Shown here: piece by piece, positions 62,351 to 64,000 of the stretch
Numbering within the stretch: the first letter of the stretch is position 1
Layout: every line of letters begins with the position of its first letter
Source of the DNA: Litoribacterium kuwaitense
GTDB taxonomy: Bacteria > Bacillota > Bacilli > Bacillales > DSM-28697
Length of the DNA: 64,000 nucleotides
Assembly: GCF_011058155.1 (NCBI RefSeq)
Contig: NZ_JAALFC010000009.1
Location: 36,147 to 100,146 of the forward strand
Direction of reading: 5' to 3'
Translations under genes and position numbers: made by a program
Notes under the pieces: model-generated
What the model was told of the DNA's origin: nothing
The model's input: only the letters and a program-made list of their open reading frames with translations
Database searches by the model: none

Positions 62351-64000
62351 ATGCTGAGACGTCTTGGCAAGAGCGCTGGGGTTTTAGCGTTTTTTGTTTA
62401 TTGCCATTACCGCTTATTTGTCGATTCTTTACGCAGGCGATTACATTATTGATGAAGAAAAGCTCGTTTTTGATGCGGCAAGTGAGCTCGTGGACGAAGA
62501 TGGGCAATTGCTGACGAAATTATACGTACAAAATCGCGACCCTGTAACAGCGGATCATATACCTGATCATGTGAAGCAAGCATTTGTCGCTGTGGAAGAT
62601 AGTCGTTTTTATGATCATCACGGTCTTGATCTTCGTTCGATAGGTCGGGCCGTTGTCAGAAATGTACAGGCTGGAGGAAAGGTTGAGGGAGGCAGTACGA
62701 TTACGCAACAGTTGGCGAAAAATGTTTTTCTCTCTGCTGATAAGACGTGGCTGCGGAAAGCGAAAGAAGCAGTCATTGCGTTGCAACTGGAGAATCGTTA
62801 CTCTAAAGAGAAAATTCTCGAGCTTTATTTAAATCGTATTTATTTTGGACACGGCGCTTACGGACTCGGTGCAGCTGCAAACACTTACTTTGGGAAAACA
62901 GTCGATGAATTGACCGTCGATGAAGGTGCTCTGCTGGCAGCCATTCCGAAAGCCCCAACACACTACTCTCCGATTGAACAGCCTGACTCAGCGCTTGAGC
63001 GTCGAAATCTTATTTTATCATTAATGGCAGATCAAGGGTTTTTGACCGCTGAAGAAGCTGTTCGTTATAAAGGGCGGACGATGCATGCGTCTCTTCACGG
63101 TCTTGGCGAAAATCCGGCTTTTTATACGTATATCGATTTAGTTTTAGAGGATGCAGCTAAACGTTATCAGTTGAGTCGGGAAGAGGTGTTAACAGGTGGC
63201 TATACGATTGAAGTTCCTCTAGACGAGGCGCTTCAGGAAAAAATTCATCAAGCCTTTGTCAATCAAGACAATTTTCCGCAGCTCGGTGAACAGACGAGTC
63301 AAGGTTCATTCGTTATGCTCGATAATAAAACAGGTGCTGTCATTGCTGCCGAAGGAGGACGGGAGTACGTCCCGCGCGGTTTTAATCGGATTTACGCCAA
63401 AAGACAGCCGGGCTCCGTTTTTAAACCATTAGCTGTGTACGGTCCTGCCCTTGATTTAGGCTATGGTCCTTATGCATTGTTAGAAGATCAGCAGCAATCT
63501 TATGGTTCCTATTCTCCGACTAATTATAATGGTGTTTATCAAGGGCAACAATCAATGTATGATGCAGTGATTTCCTCAGGCAATGCCGCTGCAGTATGGC
63601 TGTTGAACGAAATTGGCCTTGAACGAGGAAAGGAAAAATTGCTACAGGCTGGCGTACCGGTACAGGATGAGGGACTTCCAATGGCGCTTGGCGGAACGAA
63701 GGAAGGCATCACGCCGATGAGCATCGCCACGATGTATCGCGCTTTTGCGAATGAAGGAAAGACATCGTCTCCGCATGTGATCACAGCACTTTATGACCAG
63801 GAAGGTGAACTTGTTGAAGCTAAAGTGCCAGAGGACGTGTCTTTATTTTCGAAGCAAACGGCATGGTATATGACACGAATGCTTGAAGGGGTTATGGCTG
63901 AAGGAACGGGTGCAGGTCACGGCTATGGGGGAGCGATTGCCGGAAAAACAGGAACGACACAATATGATGCCGTCCAAGGAGGAAATCGAGACCTATGGTT
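62351..64000 (+). pseudogene. pbpF: Class A penicillin-binding protein PbpF (PBP2c), frameshifted near the start and cut by the window end
   Basis: ATG 62351 (AAAGGGAGTGGAATA before it) begins a membrane anchor, but the T6 run at 62390-62395 shifts the frame; removing one T restores LAFLFIAITAYLSILYAG and then the whole protein to the window edge. Glycosyltransferase domain: VEDSRFYDHHGLDLRSIGRA, EGGSTITQQLAKN, KILELYLNRIYFGHGAYG. Transpeptidase domain: RQPGSVFKP (Ser of SxxK), SSGNAA (SxN), GKTGTT (KTG). It polymerises and cross-links peptidoglycan; in B. subtilis PbpF contributes to spore wall synthesis. The frameshift is probably a sequencing error. C-terminus lies outside the window. Confidence 0.9.

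Noticed and set aside
1..64000. CRISPR arrays, tRNA/rRNA genes, riboswitches, prophage
   Set aside because: No regularly spaced repeats, cloverleaf-like sequences, recognisable aptamers or phage structural genes were found on either strand by reading.

Overview
The window reads as chromosomal DNA of an endospore-forming Bacillaceae member. Supporting features are a gerA-type spore germination operon behind a sigma-G-like promoter, a YwaC/SasA small alarmone synthetase, a MntR box, catabolite-responsive (cre-like) sites, strong GGAGG ribosome sites with many TTG/GTG starts, and a right end (ecsABC, M20 hydrolase, hmoB, pbpF) in the same gene neighbourhood as in Bacillus subtilis. An alkaliphilic relative such as Shouchella/Alkalihalobacillus is my guess only. 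I see no rRNA, tRNA, CRISPR array, prophage or intact insertion sequence.

Layout. 0-9.6 kb: a YhfP-type oxidoreductase, an IS605/IS1341-type tnpB remnant fused to the tail of the manganese importer operon mntABCD, a YolD-like gene, a gene-poor stretch with degraded DNA, a sirtuin convergent with a small sigma factor, and an acyl-CoA-dehydrogenase-like flavoprotein. 9.7-15.5 kb: two tandem GH38-like glycosidases (one frameshifted) and butanediol dehydrogenase. 15.8-22.2 kb: a four-gene operon of one membrane-anchored protein of unknown function, two ABC-2 permeases and an ATPase, then an AraC regulator and a small membrane protein. 22.7-30.7 kb: orphan EutH, GNAT, CadC-like repressor divergent from a CadA-type P-ATPase, an AadK-like adenylyltransferase, aldehyde dehydrogenase and uppP (frameshifted).

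31-38 kb is a nucleoside/nucleotide salvage area: nucleoside hydrolase and NupC transporter with a cre site, a fructokinase, and a 1108-residue secreted beta-propeller/5'-nucleotidase/LysM protein. 38-46 kb has sasA, the gerA-B-C-D germination operon, a NagZ-like lipoprotein coupled to an M29 aminopeptidase, and a DUF1659/DUF2922 pair. 47.2-54.7 kb is the most interesting unit: a LacI regulator with one operator at its promoter and a near-identical copy inside its own gene, a KdgK-like kinase, hexulose-phosphate synthase and isomerase (HxlA/HxlB), an AllD-type dehydrogenase, and a CcpA-controlled sugar ABC importer lacking its own ATPase. This could be a route for an uncommon sugar or polyol that enters central metabolism through a 3-hexulose-6-phosphate. 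55-64 kb is the ecs-hmoB-pbpF region; pbpF runs off the window.

Four unrelated genes (GH38, uppP, gerA, pbpF) are each broken by exactly one base in an A/T homopolymer of 5-6, and each regains family length or the conserved reading frame if one base is added or removed. This looks like residual sequencing error rather than four pseudogenes.
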